From positions 62,001 to 126,000 of the forward strand of contig OX465105.1 in NCBI GenBank assembly GCA_949987565.1: DNA of 64,000 nucleotides. Direction: 5' to 3'. Made by a program: the position numbers and the translations under genes. The notes below the pieces were generated by a model. The model worked only from the letters and a program-made list of their open reading frames with translations. It was not told where the DNA came from and ran no database searches. The first letter of the stretch is position 1, and the number at the start of each line of letters is the position of its first letter. Positions 26,664-36,100 of this stretch are shown here, in pieces. The DNA is from Luidia sarsii (Eukaryota; Echinodermata; Asteroidea; Paxillosida; Luidiidae).

Positions 26664-27885
26664 ATAACCTCTTCAATAAGGAGGGAGCTCGTCTTTGTTG
26701 AGAAGAGCATAGAACAGTCTGCGGAGAGTAGCGGAAAGATAATGTACACTTTGAAAGTCAAGTGATGTATTTGTGAAGTAATGTTAAACGTGTAGGGACA
26801 ACCATTGCGCTATGTATCCTGCACCGAGAAGATGAAATGATTCTACAAGTTCATCGTCCACCTGTATGTTATAGGTGGGATTGGCCATTCAGTCAGATCT
26901 GTTCGGTTTCAAGATACGCGAAGACAGGGGTGAAAAGATTGTGCAAGATCACCGCCCGCCTGTATTGTAGTCAAAGGGTCTCACCGAATATTCAAAGTTA
27001 GGTGGTCATCCTCTCAGACCTGTTCGGTCAAAAGATACGCAAGGACAAGAGTCAAACTATTCTACAAGAAAAAATGATTCTACAAGTTCATCGTCCGCCT
27101 CTACCATTGTCATAATATCTTCCCTGTATGTTCTAGGGGAATTGGCCATTCAGTCAGATCTATTCGGTTTCAAGATACGCGAAGACAAGGGTGAAAAAAA
27201 TGTGCAAGAGCACCGCCCGCCTGTATTCTAGTCAACGGGTCTCACCGAATATTCAAAGTTAGGTGGTCATCCTCTCAGACCTGTTCGGTCAAAAGATACG
27301 CAAGGACGAAGGTAAAATTATTCTACAAGAGAACAGTCCGTCTCTATCCTAGTCAACGGGTCTCGCTGAATATTCAAAGGTTAGCTGATCATCCTCTCAG
27401 ACCTGTGCGGTCAAAAGATACGCAAGGACAAGAGTAAAATGATTCTACAAGTGCACCGTGCGTGTCTATTCAAGTGAACAGGTCTCGCTAGATACTCAAA
27501 AGTTAGGTGGTCATCCTCTCAGACCTGTTCGGTCTTAAGATACGCAGCGATACGCGTCACAGCGTCTGGTGAATATGGGGCGATTTGTTTAGATTTGCAC
27601 CTGTATAGGCATTTGCATGGTAGCGTTGTGTGAATATGGGGCGACTTACTTAAGTTTGCTTTTGCGTAAGTATTTCTGAAGTAACGCCATAGAGTAGGTC
27701 GAAACAAAAATGAATCTGGAATAAGCCGTCGAACATTGTTAAAATGACTGAAAGCGCACATGTTTAAATTATTTTATCATCACGCAAAGGAAACAAACCT
27801 TTATGACTGAGGAAGTGTGTGTGTGTTCATGTACTTTTAATGGTCGAGGGCAGAAAGAGACCGAGTAGAAACAAGTCAAGCAAGA
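26664..27885. repeat. Satellite B unit 7
   Basis: 1222 bp, 2002 bp after B6. Private variants such as GCTGATCATCC, CTGTATAGGCATTTGC, TAGCGTTGTGTG and GGAAACAAACC are shared only with the split eighth copy, which must descend from this unit or a sister of it. Confidence 0.88.
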
Positions 27886-29966
27886 GGGTTTGCAAATTAA
27901 TATTTCATTAAATATGATGCTGGCGAATATTCAAATTTGCCCTAGGAAGAGGTCTAGGGTTCCTGTAACGACAGGTGTTAAAGTTACTGAGTTTGGAGAA
28001 CATTTCTTCTGATGGTTTTCCACGGAAAGGCAACGACCCTTCATCTGTCTGAGTGTCAACTGTGTATTCATACGAGCGGACGTTGATTCGCAGATATTTG
28101 ATCTGATGGGCAGAGATATATTCCTTGCGTGTTCATATCGTATTACATTTTAGGTTTTGATTCTTGAAACTTGGCTTGAAAGTAGCCCTAGGATTCCTCG
28201 AATGGCCTGAGTCAAAACATCTGAATTCGGGGTCAATTTCTATTCAAACATTTTCAGGAGAAGGGAGCGACCCTACCTGTTTCTCTGAGCTGCCATTGTC
28301 CAGTCGCTGGCATTATGGTCGACGGCAGAGAGTAACTGAGTAGGAATATATGGTTTGCAAATTAATATTTCATTAAATATGATGCTGACGAGATTCAAAT
28401 TTGCCCTAGGAAGAGGTCTAGGGTTCCTCTAACGACAAGTGTTAAAGTTACTGAGTTTGGAAAATATTTCTTTTGATGATTTTCCACGGAAAGGCAACGA
28501 CCTTTCATCTGTCTGAGTGTCAACTGTGCATTCACACGAGCGGACGTTGATTTGCAGATTTTGCAGGTGATGGGCAGAGACATATTCCTTGCGTGTTCAT
28601 ATCGTTTTACATTTTAGGTTTTGATTCTTGAAACTTGACTTGAAAGTAGCCCTAGGATTCCTCGAATGGCCTGAGTCAAATCATCTGAATTCGGTGTCAA
28701 TTTCTATTCAAACATTTTCAGGAGAAGGGAGCGACCCTACCTGTTTCTCTGAGCTGCCATTGTCCAGTCGCTGGCATTATGATCGACGGCAGAGAGTAAC
28801 TGAGTAGGAAGATAGGGTTTGCAAATTAATATTTCATTAAATATGATGCTGACAGGATTCAAAGTTGTCCTAAGAAGAGATCTAGGTTTCCTCTAACGAC
28901 AAGTGTTAAAGTTACTGAGTTTGGAGAACATTTCTTTTGATGGTTTTCCACGGAAAGGCAACGACCCTTCATCCGTCTGAGTGTCAACTGTGTATTCAAA
29001 CGAGCGGACGTTGATTCGCAGATTTTGCAGGTGATGGGCAGAGATATATTCCTCGCGTGTTCATATCGTATTACATTTTAGGTTTTCATCCTTTAAAATT
29101 GACTTGAAAGTAGCCCTAGAATTCCTCGAATGGCCTGAGTCAAAACATCTGAATTCGGAGTCAATTTCTATTCAAACATTTTCAGGAGAAGGGAGCGACC
29201 CTACCTGTTTCTCTGAGCTGCCATTGTCCAGTCGCTGGCATTATGGTCGACGGCAGAGAGTAACTGAGTAGGAATATAGGGTTTGCAAATTAATATTTCA
29301 TTAAATATGATGCTGACGAGATTCAAATTTGCCCTAGGAAGAGGTCTAGGGTTCCTCTAACGACAAGTGTTAAAGTAACTGAGTTTAGAGAACATTTCTT
29401 TTGATGATTTTCCACGGAAAGGCAACGACCTTTCATCTGTCTGAGTGTCAACTGTGTATTCATACGAGCGGACGTTGATTCGCAGATTTTGCAGGTGATG
29501 GGCAGAGATATATTCCTTGCGTGTTCATATCGTATTACATTTTAGGTTTTCATCCTTGAAAATTGTCTTGAAAGTAGCCCCAGGATTCCTCGAATGGCCT
29601 GAGTCAAAACATCTTAATTCGGAGTCAATTTCTATTCAAACATTTTCAGGAGAAGGGAGCGACCCTACCTGTTTCTCTGAGCTGCCATTGTCCAGTCGCT
29701 GGCATTATGGTCGACGGCAGAGAGTAACTGAGTAGGAATATAGGGTTTGCAAATTAATATTTCATTAAATATGATGCTGACGAGATTCAAATTTGCCCTA
29801 GGAAGAGGTCTAGGGTTCCTCTAACGACAAGTGTTAAAGTTACTGAGTTTGGAGAACATTTCTTTTGATAATTTTCCACGGAAAGGCAACGACCCTTCAT
29901 TCGTCTGAGTGTCAACTGTGTATTCATACGAGCGGACGTTGATTCGCAGATTTTGCAGGTGATGGG
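27886..29966. repeat. Satellite A monomers, run 8 (about 4.5 copies)
   Basis: 2081 bp. Unlike runs 1-7 it does not stop at the usual phase. It breaks after GCAGGTGATGGG and passes straight into the middle of a B unit, with a GC overlap at the junction. This marks an illegitimate exchange rather than the standard A/B boundary. Confidence 0.88.
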
Positions 29967-30324
29967 CTGATCATCCTCTCAGACCTGTGCGGTCAAAAGA
30001 TACGCAAGGACAAGAGTAAAATGATTCTACAAGTGCACCGTGCGTGTCTATTCAAGTGAACAGGTCTCGCTAGATACTCAAAAGTTAGGTGGTCATCCTC
30101 TCAGACCTGTTCGGTCTTAAGATACGCAGCGATACGCGTCACAGCGTCTGGTGAATATGGGGCGATTTGTTTAGATTTGCACCTGTATAGGCATTTGCAT
30201 GGTAGCGTTGTGTGAATATGGGGCGACTTACTTAAGTTTGCTTTTGCGTAAGTATTTCTGAAGTAACGCCATAGAGTAGGTCGAAACAAAAATGAATCTG
30301 GAATAAGCCGTCGAACATTGTTAA
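29967..30324. repeat. Satellite B unit 8, 5' part (truncated, interrupted)
   Basis: Starts inside the fifth ~120-bp subrepeat, at the position matching 27385 of B7 (offset 2582), so about 720 bp of the B 5' end is missing. It runs to the TTAA target site, where the LTR retrotransposon is inserted. It continues after the element at 39660-39806. The short frame read leftward across this part runs into the LTR and is not a gene. Confidence 0.85.
30321..30324. other. Target-site duplication, left copy (TTAA)
   Basis: The unbroken satellite reads CATTGTTAAAATGACTG in B7. Here it reads CATTGTTAA then the LTR. On the far side it reads LTR then TTAAAATGACTG. The duplicated target is therefore TTAA, 4 bp, as produced by some Ty3/gypsy integrases. 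Confidence 0.9.
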
Positions 30325-30838
30325 TGTGACAGCGAGACTGGAGCGAGTCTAGGGTTGTTTTGGTAGCGTGCCCTATCACGCATTTTCCCACGGTAACTAG
30401 TGTTCCGACGTGCTAAACATAGTCCCAAGATTTTTGTGTAATTCTCCTATTCGAAGTAATTTTAGCCACCCCTGTAATCCTCCATGAATATGATAATTTT
30501 TGATAGTAGTAATATTTTGAACAACCTAGCCTTCGATTCAGTTCATGCCAGATGTGCGATAATTCAATATTGTTCCGCAATGTTATTCGCCGTGGCGTAC
30601 GTGACAATCTGCCTCTCTCTAGCAGGAGTTCATCCCAATAGAACGTGAGTTCACTTTGTTCCGAAACTTTTCACATTTTTAATCTCTCATTCATCCTAAT
30701 TTACCGTTTTGACCTGGTTATCTGGACAAATTGAGCTTATAGAACCCATAGACCAAGTGTGGGCTTTAGCTCCGGTCAAAAAGCCGTAAAATCAAATGGT
30801 TTCATTCCACGTATTGTGTGAAAGTTTTCTGAAAGTTG

Positions 30839-30858
30839 TCGTGTGCCTTCGCACACGA
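30839..30858 (+). promoter_or_regulatory. Perfect hairpin in 5' LTR
   Basis: TCGTGTGC and GCACACGA form an 8-bp perfect stem around a CTTC tetraloop. The same structure is at 39176-39195 in the 3' LTR. If this part of the LTR is transcribed it would be a very stable stem-loop. Its role is unknown. Confidence 0.5.
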
Positions 30859-31168
30859 GGTTGACGGCTGTTTTATGTGTATACTCTACGGCTGTTTCAT
30901 TTATTATTTTATTCTGTGTTGCGTACACAGGGAGACTGTTGAGAGAGAGCGGGTTTGCACAGTGCTCCTTTTCCTTCTTTTTGTTTACCCTCACATAACC
31001 CCTAAACCCTACTATCCTTTTGCCTAGTCAGTAGTTGTATATGTGGTTCAATTAGTCCAGTCCATTCTCTAATTGAATTAGCCTACCCCAACCTATTTTC
31101 CCACTTCAACCACTCAATCATCTTAATTGTCTGCCCCTTTTCAGTTGGAATTTGAGAATACGAACATA

Positions 31169-31174
31169 AATAAA
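31169..31174 (+). promoter_or_regulatory. Candidate poly(A) signal in 5' LTR
   Basis: AATAAA within CATAAATAAATC, about 150 bp before the LTR end. The functional copy would be the one in the 3' LTR at 39506-39511. Confidence 0.4.
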
Positions 31175-31322
31175 TCAATTCGAATCCAAATCATGAAGAT
31201 CATTTGCTAGGCTCATCCTTGTCTCCTTTTGTGTGTCGATTGCCAGAGAAATCAGTCCCTAACTTTAAAATTAGGCTTACCCACCAACACAGGGTAACAT
31301 CACCCTACACGTAACCGTGACA

Positions 31323-32074
31323 ACTTTTATGGCGTCGTAGACAGGATTGATTTTTTTTTTGGCCGTCTATACCCAAAACTTTTGTTTGGAATCTGAAATT
31401 TGAATTTAAATAAAAGTAAGCAGGAGCACTGTGCAAATCGTATCCTGCGTCGGACGTTTGGAGCCGGCCTCCTATTGAGGTGCCGTTGGACCAGACTCTG
31501 CCAGCTACTCGTCTGTGCCAGGAGTGTGAGCAACGCTGAGTATGAGGCCGAGCACCGGGATTGGTCATCCAGCACGCAGCAGGTTACTTCATTTGAATTG
31601 ATATGCGTTGTCGCATATGCTAATATTAATAATTATAGGACTACTGCATATTTTTTTGTGCATACATAACAGCTTGATTGTTGACACATTTTGCCAGTGT
31701 TAATTATTGTTAGCATACTCTACTGCTATACTAGTGTCGACTCTTGTTCTGGCAATTTGATTCTGAACCACTCCCTAGTGTTCATGGGATTATTCATGCT
31801 TGACGCTTAAGCGGTGAACATTAGTTCGCTTATCACGGTTAATGGGAAGACTTGCCCTTCCTATACAGTGTGACTTACGAGATAGTTTCTTGCGTCATTA
31901 TATACATGTACATGTGTGTACATGTTGCATTGATAATAATATTGGGTTTTGCTCTCCCTTGCTGGTACATGCGATCTGTTGTGAATTATAGGGTTGAGTA
32001 TATTGTCCTAGTTTTATTTATAGTTTTGGCTTGAGAAATCATAATCTCTGTACCTCTGTAACTAAACGCCGAAC
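31323..32074 (+). other. Retrotransposon 5' leader, non-coding
   Basis: About 750 nt between the LTR and gag, with the primer-binding site near its start and a T10 run at 31351-31360. Overlapping frames of 60-89 codons on both strands begin at non-ATG codons or show no recognisable domain, so none is called. A GTAAGC at 31416 could be a splice donor for a subgenomic RNA, but this is only a sequence match. Confidence 0.6.
31330..31348 (+). other. Primer-binding site, tRNA-Ser-like
   Basis: Begins TGGCGTCG, 7 nt after the end of the LTR, and ends CAGGATT. TGG matches the CCA end of a tRNA. From memory, a metazoan tRNA-Ser 3' end complement (TGGCGTAGTCGG...) agrees at about 16 of 19 positions. 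The implied T-loop and G discriminator also fit tRNA-Ser. The exact primer needs the host tRNA set. Confidence 0.6.
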
Positions 32075-33127
32075 ATGGCTGATGCCGAGGCAATAGCAGA
32101 CATTCACAAGTCTCTGGCAGAGACCCTTGCAGGGGCCCTCCAGAACTTGAAAATTCAGAGGACACCTTTGGTCAAGCTGTCCAAATTTTGGGGTAAACCC
32201 AAGAAACTGGGTGACCCAACGGTAGATGAGTGGTTCGAGGAGTTTGAGTCGTTCTGTAGACAGTCGGGCATCGAAGGTGGCGATAGGGTTGCTGCACTCC
32301 TAGATCACCTAGGAGGGGTGGCCAAGGAGGAAATTGCTTGTTGTCCCCATGGTGACCGGGAGGACTATGCCAAATTGCAAGGCATTTTGCGCGCACGGTT
32401 TGGACCACGAGAATCGGTCCAGTCATTGAATGCGGCCTTTTATGCTAGACAGCAGCAGGAGGGCGAGAGTTTAACCGATTTCAGTCGCGCGTTGATGTTA
32501 TTCTACAATCGGGTTGAGTCTGCTGCTGCAGACCCCCAAGAACGTGAGGCCCTTGCTAGACTTAGGGAGAAAGCCTTAAAGGAACAATTTGTTAAGGGTG
32601 TTGCTCGTCCAGGCGTGCGGCGCGAGTTGCGTAAACTCGAAATGGAGTATTCAGATCTGGACTTCTTTCAGTTCAGAGACATGTCATTGAGACTCTACCA
32701 AGAGCTTGATGGCACAGTAGGGGCAAGTGCATGTGATCCTTATGAGGGACAGGTCTCCGTGGACAAAGTAGTAGCCACTAGCACGACGCAGCGTACCGGT
32801 AGTGACATCCAGAAATTGGTAGAAGGGCAGGCCAAATTAGCCCAGTTGCTGGAAACTATGAATTCCCATCAGGAACAGACGACTAAGGCCTTAACAGAAC
32901 TGACTAAGGTTATTGAGCGATCATCTAGTAATAAGCCGAAGTTCGATAAATCGATTCCCAAGTGCTCTTATTGTTCCAAGCGTGGGCATGAGTATGATAG
33001 GTGCTTCAAGAGAAAGTATGATGAGTCACGGAAATCGGATGAACCCGGCCCCGGCCAAAGTGGGCCGGGACCAAGTCCCGCACCCGGTGTGCAACTAGAT
33101 TCGGGAAAAGCCACACCTCTGTCATAG
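32075..33127 (+). CDS. gag: Gag polyprotein (capsid and CCHC nucleocapsid)
   Basis: 350 residues from ATG 32075 to TAG 33125. It forms the particle that packages the element RNA. Residues ~35-215 are a helical capsid-like region (FWGKPKKLGDPTVDEWFEEF, later ARFGPRESVQSL and QQEGESLTDFSRAL) of the retrotransposon Gag / PNMA-Arc type. Residues ~243-283 are Q/E/K-rich and likely coiled coil. A CCHC zinc knuckle CX2CX4HX4C sits at C297, C300, H305 and C310 and would bind RNA. The tail (~323-340) is rich in G and P. The last 29 codons overlap the pol frame, and the slippery site lies near the 3' end. The ATG is the first in a long open frame after the leader. No break is seen. Confidence 0.9.
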   Translation: MADAEAIADIHKSLAETLAGALQNLKIQRTPLVKLSKFWGKPKKLGDPTVDEWFEEFESFCRQSGIEGGDRVAALLDHLGGVAKEEIACCPHGDREDYAKLQGILRARFGPRESVQSLNAAFYARQQQEGESLTDFSRALMLFYNRVESAAADPQEREALARLREKALKEQFVKGVARPGVRRELRKLEMEYSDLDFFQFRDMSLRLYQELDGTVGASACDPYEGQVSVDKVVATSTTQRTGSDIQKLVEGQAKLAQLLETMNSHQEQTTKALTELTKVIERSSSNKPKFDKSIPKCSYCSKRGHEYDRCFKRKYDESRKSDEPGPGQSGPGPSPAPGVQLDSGKATPLS

Positions 33128-33145
33128 TGGGCGAAGTGGCAGAGG
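33103..33145 (+). promoter_or_regulatory. -1 programmed ribosomal frameshift signal (gag to pol)
   Basis: G GGA AAA at 33103-33109 is in the gag frame and fits X XXY YYZ. After a 6-nt spacer (33110-33115), arms 33116-33125 and 33136-33145 can form a 10-bp stem (CCTCTGTCAT with GTGGCAGAGG, two G-U pairs) around a 10-nt loop. Slippage places ribosomes at 33109 in the pol frame, which has no stop from 33040 onward. The gag stop at 33125 lies inside the 5' arm. A pseudoknot was not resolved. Confidence 0.8.
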
Positions 33146-36100
33146 AGGTGCCGGAGCCCGCTGCTGTCTCAGAGATTATTGTAGGAGACAAAGAGGAGCG
33201 CGCGCAAGAACTCCGTAAGGAACTCTTGGCTCAATGTCCCACAGCTGAGATTCACATAGGAGGCCACAAAGCCAGTTGTATCCTAGACACAGGAGCTGAG
33301 ACCTCTCTGATAACCTCTCAATATTATCACGAATGCCTGAAGCATTCGGTCGGAGCCTTAGGTGATATTGGGACATTCATTAATCTTAGAGGAGCTAATA
33401 ATCTGGAGATTCCGGTTGAAGGTTATCTCAGAACACAAATAGTAGTGTTGGAACAAACAATTACATCTAGTTTTTTGGTGACTAATTGTGATGATTGCAA
33501 CGTGAGTCAACGTAAGGAAAAGCATCCTATAATTTTAGGATGTAACATACTAAAAGCGGTGTCGCGTAACCGAGATTGTATGGACCGTGTTGAGACGGGA
33601 TCCCAGTGGGACCTGGCTCTGGAAGTGTTTCAGTCTGCTGAGTACTCTGGTACTCAACCTATACCCCGCCCCTCTGATGGTGTTTTTGACGTGCAAGTGT
33701 GCAAGCCAAATACTATTCCGCCAAAATCTGTTCAGATGATTGCTTGTGAAGCTGTTGGGCTTCCAACCTCTGCTAATGGCACACTAATGTTGGTGCAACC
33801 GCACCCTTTTTGCTCCCATTGTGGTGGGAATGATATGTTCAGTTGTGAACAAATCTGTGAATCGTGCCATGTGCTTGAGGGCGTTCAGCAACTGGACGGA
33901 ATATGCCTTTCTTTGTTCGTTGTGAATGATAGCGAAGGACCCCTTGTGTTAACCACTTACTCGAAAATAGCCACAGCCAAGAGAGTGGGATGTAGTGACG
34001 AAATATCCGTGGATGTAGCGGATGATGGACTTGATGTATTTGTACATGAAGTTGTAGGTGATGATGTGAACCATGCTACCGACTGTAAGGTAATAAATGA
34101 ATCTGACCGAAATGAGTGTGTGAACAATTCATTGACGGAGGACCCCTCCTTCCAACCTGGTAGGACAGTTGAATTCTCAGACGGGACAAAGTTCACATTA
34201 CCACCTGGATTAGGTTTGAGTGGTCTCAGCGATCGAGATGCTGAAGAAGCAGCTCGATTGATTCAGAGACATACGAGGGCCTTTTCAGCTAGTCCTTTGG
34301 ACTTGGGTCATTGTGACCTTATTCCCCATGAAATTAAGTTGACTGACGCCAAACCAGTCAACCTGCCATATAGACGTGTTGTGCCGAGTCAGATGACTGA
34401 GGTCAAAGGTCTACTCCAAGACCTTCTGGACCGGAAAATTATTCGTCGGTCAGTAAGCTCGTATGCCAGTCCGATTGTTCTTGTTCGCAAGAAAAATGGA
34501 CAACTTCGGTTGTGTATTGACTATCGGTGTCTTAATGTGAAAACTCAGAGGGATGCGTTTCCCCTACCTCGGATAGATGAAACACTAGAGTCACTAGGAG
34601 GGGCCAAAATGTTTTCATCACTAGACCTAACTCATGGATATTTCCAGGTTGCAATGCACCCTGAGTCTATTGACAAGACAGCATTTCGAGTACCATGGGG
34701 ACTGTATGAGTTTTTGAGATTGCCTCAGGGACTTACAAATAGCCCAAGCACTTTTCAGAGGATAATGGAACTCATATTTGGAGACCTTAATTTGACCGAA
34801 GTGGTATTGTACTTAGATGATGTGTTAGTGTTCTCTTCTACATTCGAGGAACACCTATGTCGCCTCGATAAGGTACTTTGCCGTATTGAGGAAAATGGGC
34901 TGAAACTGAAAGGCTCAAAGTGTAAGTTGTTCCAGACAACAGTCTCGCATCTGGGGCATGTTGTCAGTGGGGACGGTATCTCAGTCGATCCGGACAAAGT
35001 AGCGCGAATAAAAGATTGGCCGATCCCCTCTAGTGGGAGTGAGCTTAGGTCATTCCTTGGGCTCGCATCCTATTATAGGAGATATGTTAAGAACTTCTCG
35101 TCCATTGCAGCTCCTCTGCATGTGCTTAGCGTCAAAGGATATGAAAAAGCAGGGAAGGCCCAAGGGTCCTTCCAATGGTCTACAGCGGCAGATGAGTCTT
35201 TCAGAGTCTTAAAGCGGGCTATGTGCGAAGCGCCAGTCCTGGCATTTCCCCAATTCGACCGAGATTTTGTCCTTGAAGTGGATGCCTCACTTAAGGGACT
35301 GGGAGCTTGTCTGTCTCAATATGATGTTGAGGGTAACCTCCATCCAGTTGCTTACGCAAGTAGAGGGTTACGTGGACCTGAACGGAATTATAGCGATCTT
35401 TCCAGCTTTAAACTTGAATTGCTAGCACTTAAGTGGGCTGTAGCGGACAAATTTAAAGAATACCTGATAGGAGGAAAAACTACTGTGTGGACTGATAACA
35501 ACCCAGTCGCACATATCCAGACCGCCAAGTTGGGTGCCACCGAGCAACGTTGGGTCGCCCAACTTGCACCATTTAACCTTGAAATAAAGTATCGCAGTGG
35601 CCGAACGAATAAATGCGCGGATGCTTTAAGCCGAAATCCTAGTAATGACAGTGCTCCTACCGTACACGTGTCTACATTGACTGCCTCTGTAGCCCAATGT
35701 ACTGAACTACCGGCATGTGTGCAGGCAGCGCAACAAGTCGTGTCCTCTACCGAGACAGGTGTTGTTGAAAGGGAACCAATTGATTTACCCGGTGTTACTC
35801 CCTCAGTGTTGCCTTCCTTCTCTTTTGATGAGTTGTCATCCTTGCAGAAGGAGGATCCCATCCTGTCTAGAGTTTGGTTTCTATGGAGTAGTCGATGGAA
35901 ACCTGGTGAGGAAGTCGCGGACCCTGATCTTTTGTCGACTGAGACTAAAGGTTGGATTAAGGAGTGGGCCCGATTAGTGGAGTGTAATAGTGTTTTATAC
36001 CGTTCTGTTGAAGAACCGGGTTTGGGGCCTGTCCACCAGCTGCTCATTCCAAAATCACTGCGATTGACAATGATCGAGGCATCTCACGACCATTGGGGTC

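Larger units (their letters stand above)
30325..31322 (+). repeat. 5' LTR
   Basis: 998 bp, starting TGTGACAGCG and ending AACCGTGACA. It matches 38662-39659 base for base as far as I can compare. A candidate poly(A) signal AATAAA lies at 31169-31174. A perfect 8-bp hairpin lies at 30839-30858. Small reading frames on both strands recur in the other LTR and look incidental. The U3/R/U5 limits and the promoter cannot be set by eye; I saw no convincing TATA box. Confidence 0.95.

Noticed and set aside
1596..29735. Dozens of 60-96-codon frames on both strands across the left array (and the same kind at 40901-61387)
   Set aside because: They recur at exact repeat spacing, mostly start at TTG or GTG, include several overlapping antisense frames per monomer, and resemble no protein family. 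They are by-products of the satellite.
30413..31027. Frames of 63-72 codons inside the 5' LTR, repeated at 38750-39364
   Set aside because: Present identically in both LTRs because the LTRs are identical; overlapping on both strands; no domain or start context.
35388..36047. 219-codon antisense frame over the RNase H/integrase part of pol, and other antisense frames in gag and pol
   Set aside because: They lie wholly inside intact, motif-rich coding sequence on the other strand and have no recognisable domain.
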